A DNA stretch of 64,000 nucleotides, taken from NCBI GenBank assembly GCA_003152315.1, contig PLZV01000020.1, forward strand, positions 90,751-154,750, in the 5' to 3' direction. Under the pieces are notes generated by a model. The model was not told where the DNA came from and did no database searches. It worked only from the letters and a program-made list of their open reading frames with translations. Origin of the DNA: Verrucomicrobiota bacterium. GTDB taxonomy: Bacteria > Verrucomicrobiota > Verrucomicrobiia > Palsa-1439. The position numbers were made by a program, and so were the translations under genes. Shown here piece after piece: positions 46,771 to 56,098 of this stretch (positions are counted from its first letter, which is position 1; every line of letters begins with the position of its first letter).

Positions 46771-48171
46771 TCACTTGTCACTCGCGTTGTCTTGCCACCC
46801 GCCGCCGAGGGCTTTGTAAAGGGCGACGAGGTCGGTGGAAATGGATTGTTTACTCTGTGCCAGGGCAGTTTGCGAAGCGTACAAGGAGCGTTCGGCATCC
46901 AACACACTCAGGAAATCGGTCGCGCCCTGCGTGTAAAGCTGCATGGATAAATCCAGCGCCCGACGATTATAAGTGACCGCATCACTGAGGGCCTTGCGGT
47001 GGTCCCATTCCTTGGCGAAAGCGATGAGCGCATTCTCCACGTCCTGCAATGCCACCAGTACGGTTTTTTGGTAGGTAATGTAAGCTTGGTCGCGCAGGGC
47101 TTTTTGCAGGCGCACGTTGGACACGATGCTACCGCCCTGGAAAATCGGCCAGGTGACCTGCGGACCAGCCGACATAAGGCGACTGCTCCCGGCGAATAAC
47201 GTCCGCAGAAGGTCGCTCTGGTAGTTGACAGATCCAGTCAATGAGAATTTCGGAAAGAGATCGGAGGCGGCGACGCCAATCTGGGCGGTCGCAGCGTGGA
47301 GTTGCGCTTCTGCCGCGCGAATGTCCGGCCGGCGGCGCAACAAATCCGAAGGCAGCCCCACGGGAACTTCCGGCGGCGTGAGCGGCACGGGCCCAGGTTT
47401 GGACAAGTCATCCAATAAATCAGCCGGCGGCCGGGCCAGGAGCACGCTCAATGCGTAAATGTTCTGGTAGAGCGATGCCTGCAGGACGGGAATTGCCGAA
47501 GCGGTCGTGGCCGCTTGTGCATCGCCGTTGGCCGCGTCCAGACCGCTGGCGAAGCCTGCCGCCACGCGCTGATGAGTCAGGCCGGCCGTGTGTTGCTGGG
47601 CCTTGACATTCTCTTCGGCAATGGCGATTTGTTCCTGGTTACTGCGTAGTTGAATGTAGTTCAGCGCGACTTCGGAAATGAGTGTTACCTGGACATCGCG
47701 AAGATTTTCTTTGGAGGCCTCGATGCTGGCATTGGCGGATTCAATACTGCGACGAGTTCCACCGAAGATGTCCAGTTCCCACACCGCATCCAAGCCCGCC
47801 TGAAAGGTGTTCCGAGGAGCGGCGCTATTGCGCGAATACCCACCCAACGCAGTCACACCGGGCCACAAACCACCCGCGACGATGCCGCGAGAAGCGCGGG
47901 ACGCTCGCAGATTGGCTTCGGCCAATCGAACATCCAAATTGGTCCGGAGCGCCTCCTCCACCAACGACGTGAGTTTCGGGTCTTGAAACTTTTCCCACCA
48001 TTTCGTCAACTGCGCGGTTTGCGTGGTGGCAATCGAAGCCGCATTGGTCCCAGCCTCGGTCGTCCCGGCCCAAGAGGCGGGAACTTTGGTTTGCGGAACT
48101 TTATAATTCGGCCCCACCGCGCAGCCGTTGACGATAAGAATGGCCAACAAAGCCGCTTGCCGACTATTCAT
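46771..48171 (-). CDS. outer-membrane efflux lipoprotein, NodT/TolC type
   Basis: A 466-aa outer-membrane channel. A lipobox gives C17 ([15 protein letters not shown]), the hallmark start of NodT-family efflux lipoproteins. Two homologous halves of the TolC fold are visible, with [21 protein letters not shown] and [22 protein letters not shown] as typical family blocks. The ATG at 48171 overlaps the last eight bases of the upstream permease gene, so translation is coupled. It forms the exit duct of the MacA/MacB-like complex encoded just upstream. The substrate, perhaps a macrolide, peptide or siderophore, is unknown. Confidence 0.92.
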   Translation of the reverse strand: MNSRQAALLAILIVNGCAVGPNYKVPQTKVPASWAGTTEAGTNAASIATTQTAQLTKWWEKFQDPKLTSLVEEALRTNLDVRLAEANLRASRASRGIVAGGLWPGVTALGGYSRNSAAPRNTFQAGLDAVWELDIFGGTRRSIESANASIEASKENLRDVQVTLISEVALNYIQLRSNQEQIAIAEENVKAQQHTAGLTHQRVAAGFASGLDAANGDAQAATTASAIPVLQASLYQNIYALSVLLARPPADLLDDLSKPGPVPLTPPEVPVGLPSDLLRRRPDIRAAEAQLHAATAQIGVAASDLFPKFSLTGSVNYQSDLLRTLFAGSSRLMSAGPQVTWPIFQGGSIVSNVRLQKALRDQAYITYQKTVLVALQDVENALIAFAKEWDHRKALSDAVTYNRRALDLSMQLYTQGATDFLSVLDAERSLYASQTALAQSKQSISTDLVALYKALGGGWQDNASDK

Positions 48172-49531
48172 ACCGCAGCGCCTCAATCGGGTCGAGCCGC
48201 GAAGCCCTCCAGGCCGGATAGTAGCCGAAGACAATTCCGACAGTCGCCGACACCGCGACGGCGGCGATGATCGCGGGCAGCGACGGCAGCGTCGGCCAAT
48301 GCAGCAGCGTTCTGACCGCGACCGATACCCCGCGACCCAGCAATATCCCGGCGATACCACCGGCGAGACACAGCAGCACCGCCTCAATCAGGAACTGCCG
48401 CAGGATGTCGCGCGCCCGGGCCCCCACCGCCATTCGTATCCCGATTTCGCGCGTTCGTTCCGTCACCGACACCAGCATGATGTTCATGATTCCAACCCCG
48501 CCAACCACCAGCGAGATCAAGGCCACGCACAACAGAAGGTTGGTCATCACGCGGCTCGTGGAGGCGAGTGCCTGTGAGATTTCGGTGAGATCACGGATTC
48601 GGAAGTCGTCCGGCCTCCCCTCCGGAAGCCGATGCCGCTGGCGAAGAAGGCTGGTGATCTGACGGATGGCCACAGGAATATCCTGGGCGGTGGCAGCAGA
48701 TATCCAGACGTCATCAAGGTCGGTGAACCGTGTCATTTGCGGCATGTCGGCTGCCTGAATCGCGGACTGCTGGGGATAAAGCTGCACCGCCTGGTTCGGA
48801 TAGAGCTGGCTAAGTGAATTCACCCCGCCGGACGTGAAGGCAACCGCTGTCGATTGGGAAGCCTGCCTTGAACCCGTCAGCCGAAACTTGATGGTGGTCC
48901 AGGGAGCTACGATAAAATCGTCCTGGTCCCGCCCCATCATGTTCGCCCCCTTGCGACTGAGGACCCCAACCACTTTCATCGCGATATTCTTGATGCGAAC
49001 CTCTTTGCCGAGCGGCGACTCCGTGCCGAACAACTGGCGGACGACCGTCTGCCCGATAACGCATACCGCGGCGGCACTGCGGACATCGTCGTCCGTAAAC
49101 GGCTCGCCCTGGGAAAGGTCCCACCGGCGGATCACGAAATAGTAAGGCGTCGATCCCAGGACGTTGTTCGGATTCCAGTTGCGGTTGCCGTACACGACTT
49201 GCGCCCGGCAGTCGACGCTGGGCGCCACCCAGCGAACCGCGCTGCACTCCTGAAGAATCGCGTCAGCGTCCGCCGGTGTAAGCGTGACCCGGCCCCCACC
49301 CCCCGAACTCACCCCGCCAACCGAGCTGTCGCTGGGATCGACCTGGACTATATTCGCGCCCAGGCTCGCGATGGTCTGGGCGATGGAAGACGAGGAGCCG
49401 CGGCCAATCTCCATCATGGCGATGACGGCGGCGATGCCAATAATGATTCCGAGACAGGTCAACACCGAGCGCATGACGTTTCGACGCAGCGCGTGTAACG
49501 CCATTCGCACGGTTCGGGTTGCGGATTTCAT
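48164..49531 (-). CDS. MacB-like ABC transporter permease (no ATPase domain)
   Basis: A 455-aa inner-membrane protein with the MacB permease layout: one N-terminal membrane helix ([21 protein letters not shown]), a large periplasmic domain of about 220 residues and three C-terminal helices ([65 protein letters not shown]). The conserved [15 protein letters not shown] lies between helices two and three, and the end DPIEALRYE is typical. MacB of E. coli has an ATPase fused in front; here it is absent and no separate ATPase gene is adjacent. The start at 49531 (GAGAG upstream) is chosen over a TTG at 49546. Confidence 0.93.
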   Translation of the reverse strand: MKSATRTVRMALHALRRNVMRSVLTCLGIIIGIAAVIAMMEIGRGSSSSIAQTIASLGANIVQVDPSDSSVGGVSSGGGGRVTLTPADADAILQECSAVRWVAPSVDCRAQVVYGNRNWNPNNVLGSTPYYFVIRRWDLSQGEPFTDDDVRSAAAVCVIGQTVVRQLFGTESPLGKEVRIKNIAMKVVGVLSRKGANMMGRDQDDFIVAPWTTIKFRLTGSRQASQSTAVAFTSGGVNSLSQLYPNQAVQLYPQQSAIQAADMPQMTRFTDLDDVWISAATAQDIPVAIRQITSLLRQRHRLPEGRPDDFRIRDLTEISQALASTSRVMTNLLLCVALISLVVGGVGIMNIMLVSVTERTREIGIRMAVGARARDILRQFLIEAVLLCLAGGIAGILLGRGVSVAVRTLLHWPTLPSLPAIIAAVAVSATVGIVFGYYPAWRASRLDPIEALRYE

Positions 49532-49585
49532 GACTCTCTTCGCCAATCAATTCTGCGGCTTATTCGCAATGACATTGCCGTGCCC

Positions 49586-50917
49586 TCATCGCCTGATAAT
49601 TTGCGGGACGAAAGGATTCTTGGTGTTGGCTTGGGCGGATTGGGCGTCCTCGCCAATGACCACCTCTTGACCCTCGGCGAGGTTGTCCGCCACGACGGCC
49701 GTGTTCACGCCGTCCGAAGCTCCGGTCTTCACCTCCACCGGCCGAACGTACTCACCCTCCTTCAACCAGATGGTGCCGCGGGATCCTTTCGGCTCCTTGT
49801 CTTGCTTCATGGCCTTTCCGCCGCTCGTGGTATCGCCCTTCCCTTGCTCAACCGGCTTCCCCGAGCGGGCGTTCGGTGACACCTTCGACGCCGAAGACGG
49901 CTCCCAACGCAGTGCCGCGTTGGGTACCAGCAGCGCGTCGGAGTCTTTTCGCACAAGGAAATGCACGTTGGCGGTGAGGTAGGGCAGTAGAATGTTCTGC
50001 GGATTTTCCGCGTTGACCTCGACAGTATACATCACGACGTTTTGGGTCATGGTCGCGTTGAGCCGCACCTTGTTGGCCGAGCCTTTGAATTCTTTGCCGG
50101 GGAACGCGTCGCACGTGAATGTGACCAGTGTTCCCGGAACGATGCGGCCAACGTCGGCTTCGTTCACCGCCACCCAGATTTGCATCTTCGTCAGGTCCTT
50201 GGCGATCAGGAACAGGCTCGGTGTGTTGAAACTCGCCACCACGGTTTGGCCGATGTTCACGCGGCGGTCAATGATGACGCCGGTCACGGGCGACTTGATC
50301 GTGCAGAAGTCCAGGCTCCGCTGTGCCTTGTCGAGCGTCGCGTGGGCCTGCACCGTGGTCGCTTTGGCCTGGAGAAGCGCCGCTTCATCCAGGGCCACGT
50401 TGGCTCTCGCGATCTCGTAGTTGGCCTTGTAGGAGTCATAGGCGGTCGGCGACAATGCCTCGGAAGGACCTAGCTTCTGCGCTCGATTCCAATCCGCTTC
50501 CGCCTGCACGGCTTTGGCCTTCATTTGCTCGAGATCGGCCGTCGCGCGCACTTCACCGGCTTTGCCTTGTTCCACCTGCGCCTTGGCCAGCGCCACGTCG
50601 GCGGCATAAACCGAGTTGTCAATTTGCGCGAGAACGCTCCCCTCCTCGACGACCGAGCCGTAATCGATGGCTTTGCCGTTCTTGTCCTTGCCGAACATAT
50701 TAATCTGGCCTTCCACCTGCGCGCCGACGTCCACGACCTCCTCCGGCTCAAGCGTTCCCGTGGCGCCAATGGAGAAAACGACATCGCCTCGCTTCACTTG
50801 CGCCGTGCGGAAGAACCATTGGGAAGCATTTCGCGCATGCCACCACCAGCCGCCGGCTCCGACAGCCAGGACCACCGCAATGGTTGCGATCACGCGTGGC
50901 TTTAGGAACCGTTGCAT
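49586..50917 (-). CDS. MacA/HlyD-like periplasmic adaptor
   Basis: A 443-aa membrane-fusion protein linking the permease to the outer-membrane channel. It has one N-terminal membrane helix (VIATIAVVLAVGAGGWWW), a lipoyl half-motif (GTLEPEEVVDVGAQVEGQI), a long helical hairpin (LAKAQVEQGKAGEVRATADL onward), the second lipoyl half (SLDFCTIKSPVTGVIIDRRV) and beta-barrel and membrane-proximal domains. A lysine-rich, low-complexity insert near residues 345-385 (NARSGKPVEQGKGDTTSGGK) is unusual and may be a flexible loop. Only 54 bases separate it from the permease start. It is the first gene of the efflux operon. Confidence 0.92.
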   Translation of the reverse strand: MQRFLKPRVIATIAVVLAVGAGGWWWHARNASQWFFRTAQVKRGDVVFSIGATGTLEPEEVVDVGAQVEGQINMFGKDKNGKAIDYGSVVEEGSVLAQIDNSVYAADVALAKAQVEQGKAGEVRATADLEQMKAKAVQAEADWNRAQKLGPSEALSPTAYDSYKANYEIARANVALDEAALLQAKATTVQAHATLDKAQRSLDFCTIKSPVTGVIIDRRVNIGQTVVASFNTPSLFLIAKDLTKMQIWVAVNEADVGRIVPGTLVTFTCDAFPGKEFKGSANKVRLNATMTQNVVMYTVEVNAENPQNILLPYLTANVHFLVRKDSDALLVPNAALRWEPSSASKVSPNARSGKPVEQGKGDTTSGGKAMKQDKEPKGSRGTIWLKEGEYVRPVEVKTGASDGVNTAVVADNLAEGQEVVIGEDAQSAQANTKNPFVPQIIRR

Positions 50918-51111
50918 GGAGTCACTGTTTCCGATCTTCGGCAAGTGCTTGTCTCAGGTTGTCTGGCTTCTTGGTTCGAAACAAAATACCGGTTCTTCTC
51001 TGCCGGCGAAAGATTCTTCTCGTCCTCGTCGAATTTTCCCCGCCAGTTTTCTCACGGGGAAGATTACCGAATCATTACCGCCGCGGGCCTTTTTCTTCGC
51101 GCGGCTTCTCA

Positions 51112-51762
51112 TTACCGGCTCGCCCACAACATCCCGCGAATCTGGATCTCGCGCGCCTCGGGAACATCGAAATCACTCCGTACATGGCCGAGGGAAGAAT
51201 AGAACACGCGGCCAGCGCCATAATGCCGCTTCCACACGACGGGCATAATCGTGCCGTTGACCCACGGCGTGCTGACCCGGTTGTGGAACATCGTCGTCGC
51301 GAGCACTTCATTCGCGGGATCGACGTGCAGATAGTACTGCTCGCTGTGCATCGTAAAATCCTCGATGCCGTGCGTGATCGGGTCGTCGGTGTCCACCACG
51401 TTTACTTCGTAATCGATGATGTTATCCGGATGCGCCACCCACTGCCCGCCCACCATGAACTGGTACTCGGGATTCGACCGAAAACTGTCCGCCATGCCGC
51501 CATGCCATCCCGCAATGCCCGCCCCGCTCTTCACCGCTTCCAGCAGTCCCCGCTCCTGCTCATTCGTAATCGTCCCCATCGTCCAGATCGGCACGACCAG
51601 GCTCAGCGATTGCATCAACTCGGCGTCGGTGTACGCGTCAAGCGTGTCCCTCACCACCACGTCGAATTCCCGTTCCGCCAACAGCCCGGCAAACAAATCC
51701 GCGCACTGCTTCGGTTCGTGCCCCACCCACCCGCCCCAAACAATCAACGCTCGCTTCTTCAT
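51112..51762 (-). CDS. ThuA-like protein
   Basis: A 216-aa protein of the ThuA family, a class I glutamine-amidotransferase-like fold often found beside sugar dehydrogenases and trehalose or glycan utilisation genes. Visible blocks are [89 protein letters not shown] and the terminal [13 protein letters not shown]. No signal peptide. GAGG lies about ten bases upstream of the ATG. It stands alone, about 170 bases upstream-side of the efflux operon. The biochemical role of the family is not firmly known. Confidence 0.9.
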   Translation of the reverse strand: MKKRALIVWGGWVGHEPKQCADLFAGLLAEREFDVVVRDTLDAYTDAELMQSLSLVVPIWTMGTITNEQERGLLEAVKSGAGIAGWHGGMADSFRSNPEYQFMVGGQWVAHPDNIIDYEVNVVDTDDPITHGIEDFTMHSEQYYLHVDPANEVLATTMFHNRVSTPWVNGTIMPVVWKRHYGAGRVFYSSLGHVRSDFDVPEAREIQIRGMLWASR

Positions 51763-51822
51763 AAAGCCATTTCCTCACTTTCCCAAGCGCCCGGCAAGCC
51801 ACAACTTGCCAGACCCTCAAGT

Positions 51823-51847
51823 GGGTTCGCTTTCCTGCAGCGAACCC
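51823..51847. repeat. hairpin GGGTTCGC / GCGAACCC
   Basis: A perfect 8-bp stem with a 9-base loop sits 60 bases upstream of the ThuA-like gene and 32 bases before the inverted-repeat element copy B. Its arm GGGTTCGC resembles the GGTTCGTTT arm of that element, so it may be a solo derivative. Confidence 0.5.
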
Positions 51848-51878
51848 TAGACCCCTTCCGAAATAGATTCTGCTTTCC

Positions 51879-51993
51879 AAACGAACCGGATTGAAATTTT
51901 CACTCTCATAAACACAACAAATTGGCCTGCTGCATGTTACAATTATATTTACCAACATTCCAATCCGGTTCGTTTCGCAGAAACGCATGTTTT
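51879..51993. repeat. dispersed inverted-repeat element, copy B
   Basis: A perfect 15-bp inverted repeat (AAACGAACCGGATTG at 51879-51893, complement at 51961-51975) flanks about 67 bases and is followed by TCGCAGAAACGCATGTTTT. Outer arms, loop size and right flank match copy A at 11370-11484; the inner stem is different but still complementary. Confidence 0.7.
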
Positions 51994-52295
51994 TTTCCCC
52001 CTTTCTTCTCCGGAAATCTCCTCTCCCCTTGGGGGGAGCCGAGTTGGACGAGACGCCGTTGTCGTATACGGCAAAGGATTGAGGTGAGGGGGTGTTTCCG
52101 CCCCCTGTCGCGTGATAGCTCCAACGACGGCGGAGGCGCTCGCTTGTCGTTGTAAATCATCACACCGCAGACTATACCATTATCGGTATACGATGTCCAG
52201 AGCTTTACACTGCCGGCCCTGTATGGTGGGCTGACGGTCCCTCCCCTGACGAGGGTTGTGTCGGCAGGGCGGCTTTGTTTTCTCCAACGTGTTGC
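51994..52295. other. intergenic, no gene seen
   Basis: About 300 bases after inverted-repeat element B. The stretch around 52025-52100 (CCTTGGGGGGAGCCGAG, then TTGTCGTATACGGCAAAGGA) is GC-rich with no supported reading frame; it has the look of PVC intergenic repeat DNA. No terminator is obvious for the gene that ends at 52296. Confidence 0.35.
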
Positions 52296-53015
52296 CTATC
52301 GTCCCGCGTCGGATAATGGAACGGCAATCCCGTCGCTCTGGTAGACCCACCTGGGCATCGTATGGCCGTCGATCTCTTTCGAGCCGTCGGGGTAGGCGCG
52401 GCAACGCACCCCGGTTTTCGGAGCCAACGGACTCGGATACCCCACCAGGAACGCGTATTCCGCCTCCGCCGTGCTCGTCCGCGCGACGCTGCCGCCGTTG
52501 ACCTCCGCCGTCACATCCGTGGTGTACTGAGACCGCGTGCGGCTGATGGCGTTCCTCGTTTTGAGCATCATGCCGTCGGCGGTGGTCACCATGACCTCTC
52601 CGCTGATCTCCGTCGTGAGCGCCACCAGCCGGGCCTTCTCGGTCGCCTCGGTGGACGCAATCTCGGCCTTCACGGCCACTTCATGTTCACGCCCTGATCG
52701 GGCGTCCGATTCCTGGCGGTCGCTCGCCAATAGCGCCGCCTGTCGCGCCGTTGATTCCCGAAGGTAGTCCTGCGCCTTCTGCGGGTCATACCCGAACCGC
52801 TGTTGCAGGTCGGCGGGCAACCTCTCCAGCGGGACCGAGGCCACACCCGTGGAATGTTTCACCGTCACCGCATAGGGCGTCACCGTCCCGAACACCGCGT
52901 TCGTGTAGGTCACCCCGTCCACGGTCAAAGTGGAGTTGGTCTGGGCGCAAAGCGGATGGACGAAGAGGGATCCTGCCACCATCGCCATGAACGCTACGAT
53001 TATTCCTTTTTGCAT
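52296..53015 (-). CDS. exported protein of unknown function
   Basis: A 239-aa protein. The signal peptide (MVAGSLFVHPLCAQ) is followed by a small beta-rich domain common in Verrucomicrobiota exported proteins (LTVDGVTYTNAVFGTVTPYA, VASVPLERLPADLQQRFGYD). A charged helical segment (TARQAALLASDRQESDARSG) leads to a C-terminal beta region containing YDPQ-type and RWVYQSDGIAVP motifs. I can assign no enzyme activity. The ATG at 53015 has AAGGAAAC about nine bases upstream; the open frame extends to 53240 without a ribosome site. It is divergent from the ice-binding-like gene; the 274-base gap holds two small hairpins (53182-53199 and 53201-53220). Confidence 0.65.
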   Translation of the reverse strand: MQKGIIVAFMAMVAGSLFVHPLCAQTNSTLTVDGVTYTNAVFGTVTPYAVTVKHSTGVASVPLERLPADLQQRFGYDPQKAQDYLRESTARQAALLASDRQESDARSGREHEVAVKAEIASTEATEKARLVALTTEISGEVMVTTADGMMLKTRNAISRTRSQYTTDVTAEVNGGSVARTSTAEAEYAFLVGYPSPLAPKTGVRCRAYPDGSKEIDGHTMPRWVYQSDGIAVPLSDAGR

Positions 53016-53289
53016 AAGTAAGTTTCCTTTCCTAGAAACATGCCGTACCGGCCAGTCTTCGCCATGGGGTGAAACCCTACCGTGAACACACCCGTTACCT
53101 TTTTTGCCCGGGCCGCCAGCGAGACCGCGATTCGTGGCCGGAATGACCCGGTATTTACGATCATGGCATGCGCGACTCCAAGGAATGCCATGACATTCCC
53201 TATGGGGTGAACACCTCATAGAGCGGTCGAGGCGATGCACTTAGTATCGCGTCGCCCCAGTAAGGCGCGCAGAGAAAGAATGGCAACTT

Positions 53290-54090
53290 ATGAAGAACAC
53301 AAATGCTAAAGACAAGTTTGGCATGAACCGCGCACCGTCAAAAACGCAAATTCCCACCCGTCTGGTTCTGCTGGCCGCGCTGCTTGCGCTGCTTTACAGC
53401 CCCTCCCCGGGAATGGCGGCAGAAAATTCACTGCCAACCCGACAGCTCCGGGTCAATCTTGGCACGGCAGGCAATTTCGTGATTCTGTCAAAAACAGGTA
53501 TTACCGATGTCCCGGCATCCGCTGTTATTGGAAATGTTGGAACGAGTCCAATCACCGGTGCGGCTCTTGGATTAACTTGTCCAGAAGTGAAAGGGAGAAT
53601 ATACACAGTCGATGCTGCTGGCCCTGCCTGTAGAGTGGAAAACGCAACCTTATTAACCACCGCTGTACACGACATGGAGACCGCGTACACCGATGCCGCT
53701 GGACGGACATCAACCAGTGTAGTTACCGAACTGGGTGCAGGGAATATTAGCCGGCTGACACTCCGTCCGGGTCTCTACAAATGGGGGACCGGGGTTAAAA
53801 TAACCACTCGCGTCACTCTCTCGGGCGGTAAAAATGATGTCTGGATCTTCCAGATAGCGGGAGGTCTCACCGCAGGCTCCGGCGCCAGTGTTATTCTGAC
53901 GGGCGGCGCACAAGCCAGGAACATCTTTTGGCAGGTAGCCAGCGGAACGACCATCGGAACCAGGGCCAACTTCAAGGGAATTATCTTGTGCAAGACCCTG
54001 ATTGCGCTGAATACCGGCGCAACGCTGGACGGCAGAGCGCTGGCACAGACCGCCGTCACCTTGCAGATGAATGATGTGACCAGTCCCTAA
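53290..54090 (+). CDS. ice-binding-like protein (DUF3494)
   Basis: A 266-aa exported protein of the DUF3494 ice-binding family, a beta-solenoid with a flat binding face. A long n-region precedes the hydrophobic core LVLLAALLALLY, with cleavage near GMAAEN. Family blocks are VNLGTAGNFVILSKTGITDV, NVGTSPITG, VHDMETAYTDAAGR, WIFQIAGGLTAGSGASVILTG, ARNIFWQVASGTTIGTRANF and TLDGRALAQTAVTL. Length is normal for a single-domain member. Some members bind ice and others are surface adhesins, so activity in this organism is not certain. A strong hairpin follows 15 bases after the stop. Confidence 0.9.
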   Translation: MKNTNAKDKFGMNRAPSKTQIPTRLVLLAALLALLYSPSPGMAAENSLPTRQLRVNLGTAGNFVILSKTGITDVPASAVIGNVGTSPITGAALGLTCPEVKGRIYTVDAAGPACRVENATLLTTAVHDMETAYTDAAGRTSTSVVTELGAGNISRLTLRPGLYKWGTGVKITTRVTLSGGKNDVWIFQIAGGLTAGSGASVILTGGAQARNIFWQVASGTTIGTRANFKGIILCKTLIALNTGATLDGRALAQTAVTLQMNDVTSP

Positions 54091-54104
54091 CTAACGAAGG
54101 CCGC

Positions 54105-54135
54105 TAGGGCGCTGCCCAAACGGGGCAACGCCCTA
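54105..54135 (+). terminator. strong hairpin after the ice-binding-like gene
   Basis: TAGGGCG-c-TGCCC pairs with GGGCA-a-CGCCCTA around a short loop (AAACG): a 12-bp stem with one mismatch, starting 15 bases after the stop codon at 54090. No U-run follows, so it may stabilise the mRNA end or act with Rho. Confidence 0.55.
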
Positions 54136-54280
54136 TGCGTACCCTCGGTAAAGGGTCACCCAGTAAAGGTTCCGATCAAGACAAAAGCTCCGTCCACTGT
54201 GACCTGCCCCCGTTCGCGGGACGATCTGGTTGAGTCCTGAATCCATTCCCTCGCAGCCAACAGGAACGAACGGAGAGTTC

Positions 54281-54442
54281 TCATTGATTGGGGGACGGGT
54301 TAAGCATCCGGTTCATTCGCTCGCGCTCCTGCCCTTGCTCAGAGTTGGGTCCAGTGTTTGGATCGGGCTTGACCGAAGAGCAGGCTTGCACAAAGGCGGC
54401 GAGCATGATGGCGATGATGAACCGAACCGCAATCTGTTTCAT
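54281..54442 (-). CDS. small lipoprotein
   Basis: A 53-aa gene. It begins MKQIAVRFIIAIMLAAF and has a lipobox VQAC (C21), followed by a hydrophilic tail rich in Pro, Asn, Glu and Arg (SVKPDPNTGPNSEQG, ERMNRMLNPSPNQ). AAGGAG lies nine bases upstream of the ATG, a strong ribosome site. Signal, lipobox and ribosome site together make it a convincing small exported protein, similar in layout to entericidin-like or other minimal lipoproteins. Function unknown. It lies alone on the minus strand between the ice-binding-like gene and the acetyltransferase remnant. Confidence 0.7.
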   Translation of the reverse strand: MKQIAVRFIIAIMLAAFVQACSSVKPDPNTGPNSEQGQERERMNRMLNPSPNQ

Positions 54443-54640
54443 TGGTCCGTCTCCTTCCAGGCACTGACAGAATCTAGCGCCTTCCTCCAGCGCGCTTCAA
54501 GAAGATTGCGGCAATGATTTACCGTGCTGTGGAATCACATCCTGTTTTCCACCTTCGGTTGGCGGTCCCGGTTCCGCATCTGCGGTTGAAGGAGGAATTG
54601 GAGTCAGATCTCAACATCAGACAATTGATCTAATGTAGTG

Positions 54641-54787
54641 ATGGACTCCACCGCGCAGAAAGGTCTTCCTGTCCGATTGGGCACCTTCCATCGCAACCGC
54701 GCCCTGATTCTCTACCAACGCCTTGGATTTCGAGAAATCGGCCGAACCGAAATCCACGTCCTCATGGAATGGTCGAAAGACGCGTAA
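54641..54787 (+). pseudogene. C-terminal remnant of a GNAT acetyltransferase
   Basis: A 48-codon frame reads LPVRLGTFHRNRALILYQRLG then FREIGRTEIHVLMEW, the last strand-helix-strand of GNAT-fold N-acetyltransferases (N-R-A-x-x-L-Y-x-R-L-G-F signature). The acetyl-CoA-binding loop and N-terminal half are missing upstream. Its TAA overlaps the ATG of the next gene as TAATG. Confidence 0.7.
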
Positions 54788-56013
54788 TGAACCAGTCCCA
54801 GAGCAAAACGACCCGATATACGGTGGCTGCACTTTGTAGTCTCGCCCTACTACTGCTCATCGGCTGGCTTGCCCTGCGCGAATCCCCGCCACCGCCGCCA
54901 GAACTGCCACCCGTCAGAGCCGTAGCCGTTTCACCGCTCGCACCCCTGGTAGCGACCGACATCGCTGTGCCGCAAGAAAACTCCACCAATCCGATCGTCG
55001 AGTCGGCAGCGATTCCAACGAACGCTGCCACTATTTACCGGCAGGCATTCGCACTCTACGACGCACTCTCAAAAGAACAGCAATATATGGTTACTGATTG
55101 GCGCACGAATGTTGATCCGTCGATTGCGGCGGAACTCTGCGAGAAGATACAACCGATTCGCGACCTGGTGCATCAAGCAGCAGCGGCGACGAACTGCGAT
55201 TGGGGACTGGGATCCATCATATACACGAGCCTGGTGCCCCATCTCAACCCCTGTCGGTATCTGGCGCGAGCGGTGGCCTTTAGCGCCGCCCACTGTCGAA
55301 CGAATGACCCGGCGGCGGCGGTCGACGATCTTGTATCCGCTTCGCGGCTCGGCCAAAATGTGGCACTGACACCAGCCGTGGTTGGACACCTTGTTAATCT
55401 GTCTATCCAACAAACGGTGATCGACTCCGCCACGATGCAGGCCAGTATGCTGGCAGGTGACTCGCGCTTGGTTCAACTCCTCAACGGCTTCAACTACGGT
55501 GAGGAATTACGCCGGATGATTGAGCAGGATGCCGACATGTCCGACCGCACAGCCGACGCGATAGCCACCATGTCGCCAGAGGAAATCAAGCAAATCGTGG
55601 ATGCGTTTCAGAGCAGCGGGGTTCAACTCCCACCAATGGAACCGACCCAGATGAGCGCGTACATCCGCCAGAAAGCAGACCTGCAAAGGCAATATGCCCA
55701 AACACTCGGATTGCCGGAGGCGGAGTATCGTGCGTGGCTGACCAGTCAGGAGGCGATACGGAAGACAAACCCATTCGCGGAACAATTCTTGTCGATTATC
55801 GAAACCGTCCTAACCAGAACGCAAGCGATGACGGTCTATAGCGCAATGGCGGTGGCAGGTCTGGCAGTTACGCAAGATGGGACAGAAGCGCTCCAGTCAC
55901 ATCCTGACCCCACCACCGGTCGGCCATTCACCTACCAGCAAACCCCCGACGGCTACGAATTCGAGTCTAGTTTTCAACTCAATGGAAAGTCGTTGAAGCT
56001 ATCGTTCAAGTAG
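54787..56013 (+). CDS. membrane-anchored protein of unknown function
   Basis: A 408-aa protein with one N-terminal membrane segment (YTVAALCSLALLLLIGWLAL) followed by a proline-rich stalk (ESPPPPPELPPVRAV). The soluble part is mostly helical (AATIYRQAFALYDALSKEQQ, YLARAVAFSAAHCRTNDPAA, AVDDLVSASRLGQNVAL) and ends in a small beta hairpin (YEFESSFQLNGKSLKLSFK). Similar helical, membrane-anchored proteins are widespread in PVC bacteria, but no function is known to me. The ATG at 54787 fits the TAATG overlap with the acetyltransferase remnant; an earlier ATG at 54769 adds six residues only. Confidence 0.65.
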   Translation: MNQSQSKTTRYTVAALCSLALLLLIGWLALRESPPPPPELPPVRAVAVSPLAPLVATDIAVPQENSTNPIVESAAIPTNAATIYRQAFALYDALSKEQQYMVTDWRTNVDPSIAAELCEKIQPIRDLVHQAAAATNCDWGLGSIIYTSLVPHLNPCRYLARAVAFSAAHCRTNDPAAAVDDLVSASRLGQNVALTPAVVGHLVNLSIQQTVIDSATMQASMLAGDSRLVQLLNGFNYGEELRRMIEQDADMSDRTADAIATMSPEEIKQIVDAFQSSGVQLPPMEPTQMSAYIRQKADLQRQYAQTLGLPEAEYRAWLTSQEAIRKTNPFAEQFLSIIETVLTRTQAMTVYSAMAVAGLAVTQDGTEALQSHPDPTTGRPFTYQQTPDGYEFESSFQLNGKSLKLSFK

Positions 56014-56098
56014 CCAGTTGCCGCCGCGAACAATTGATTCAGTCTTCCACGGTCAACCGCGCGCTGGTAGTCTAGCCGCACGACGAGGTGACTTCGAT

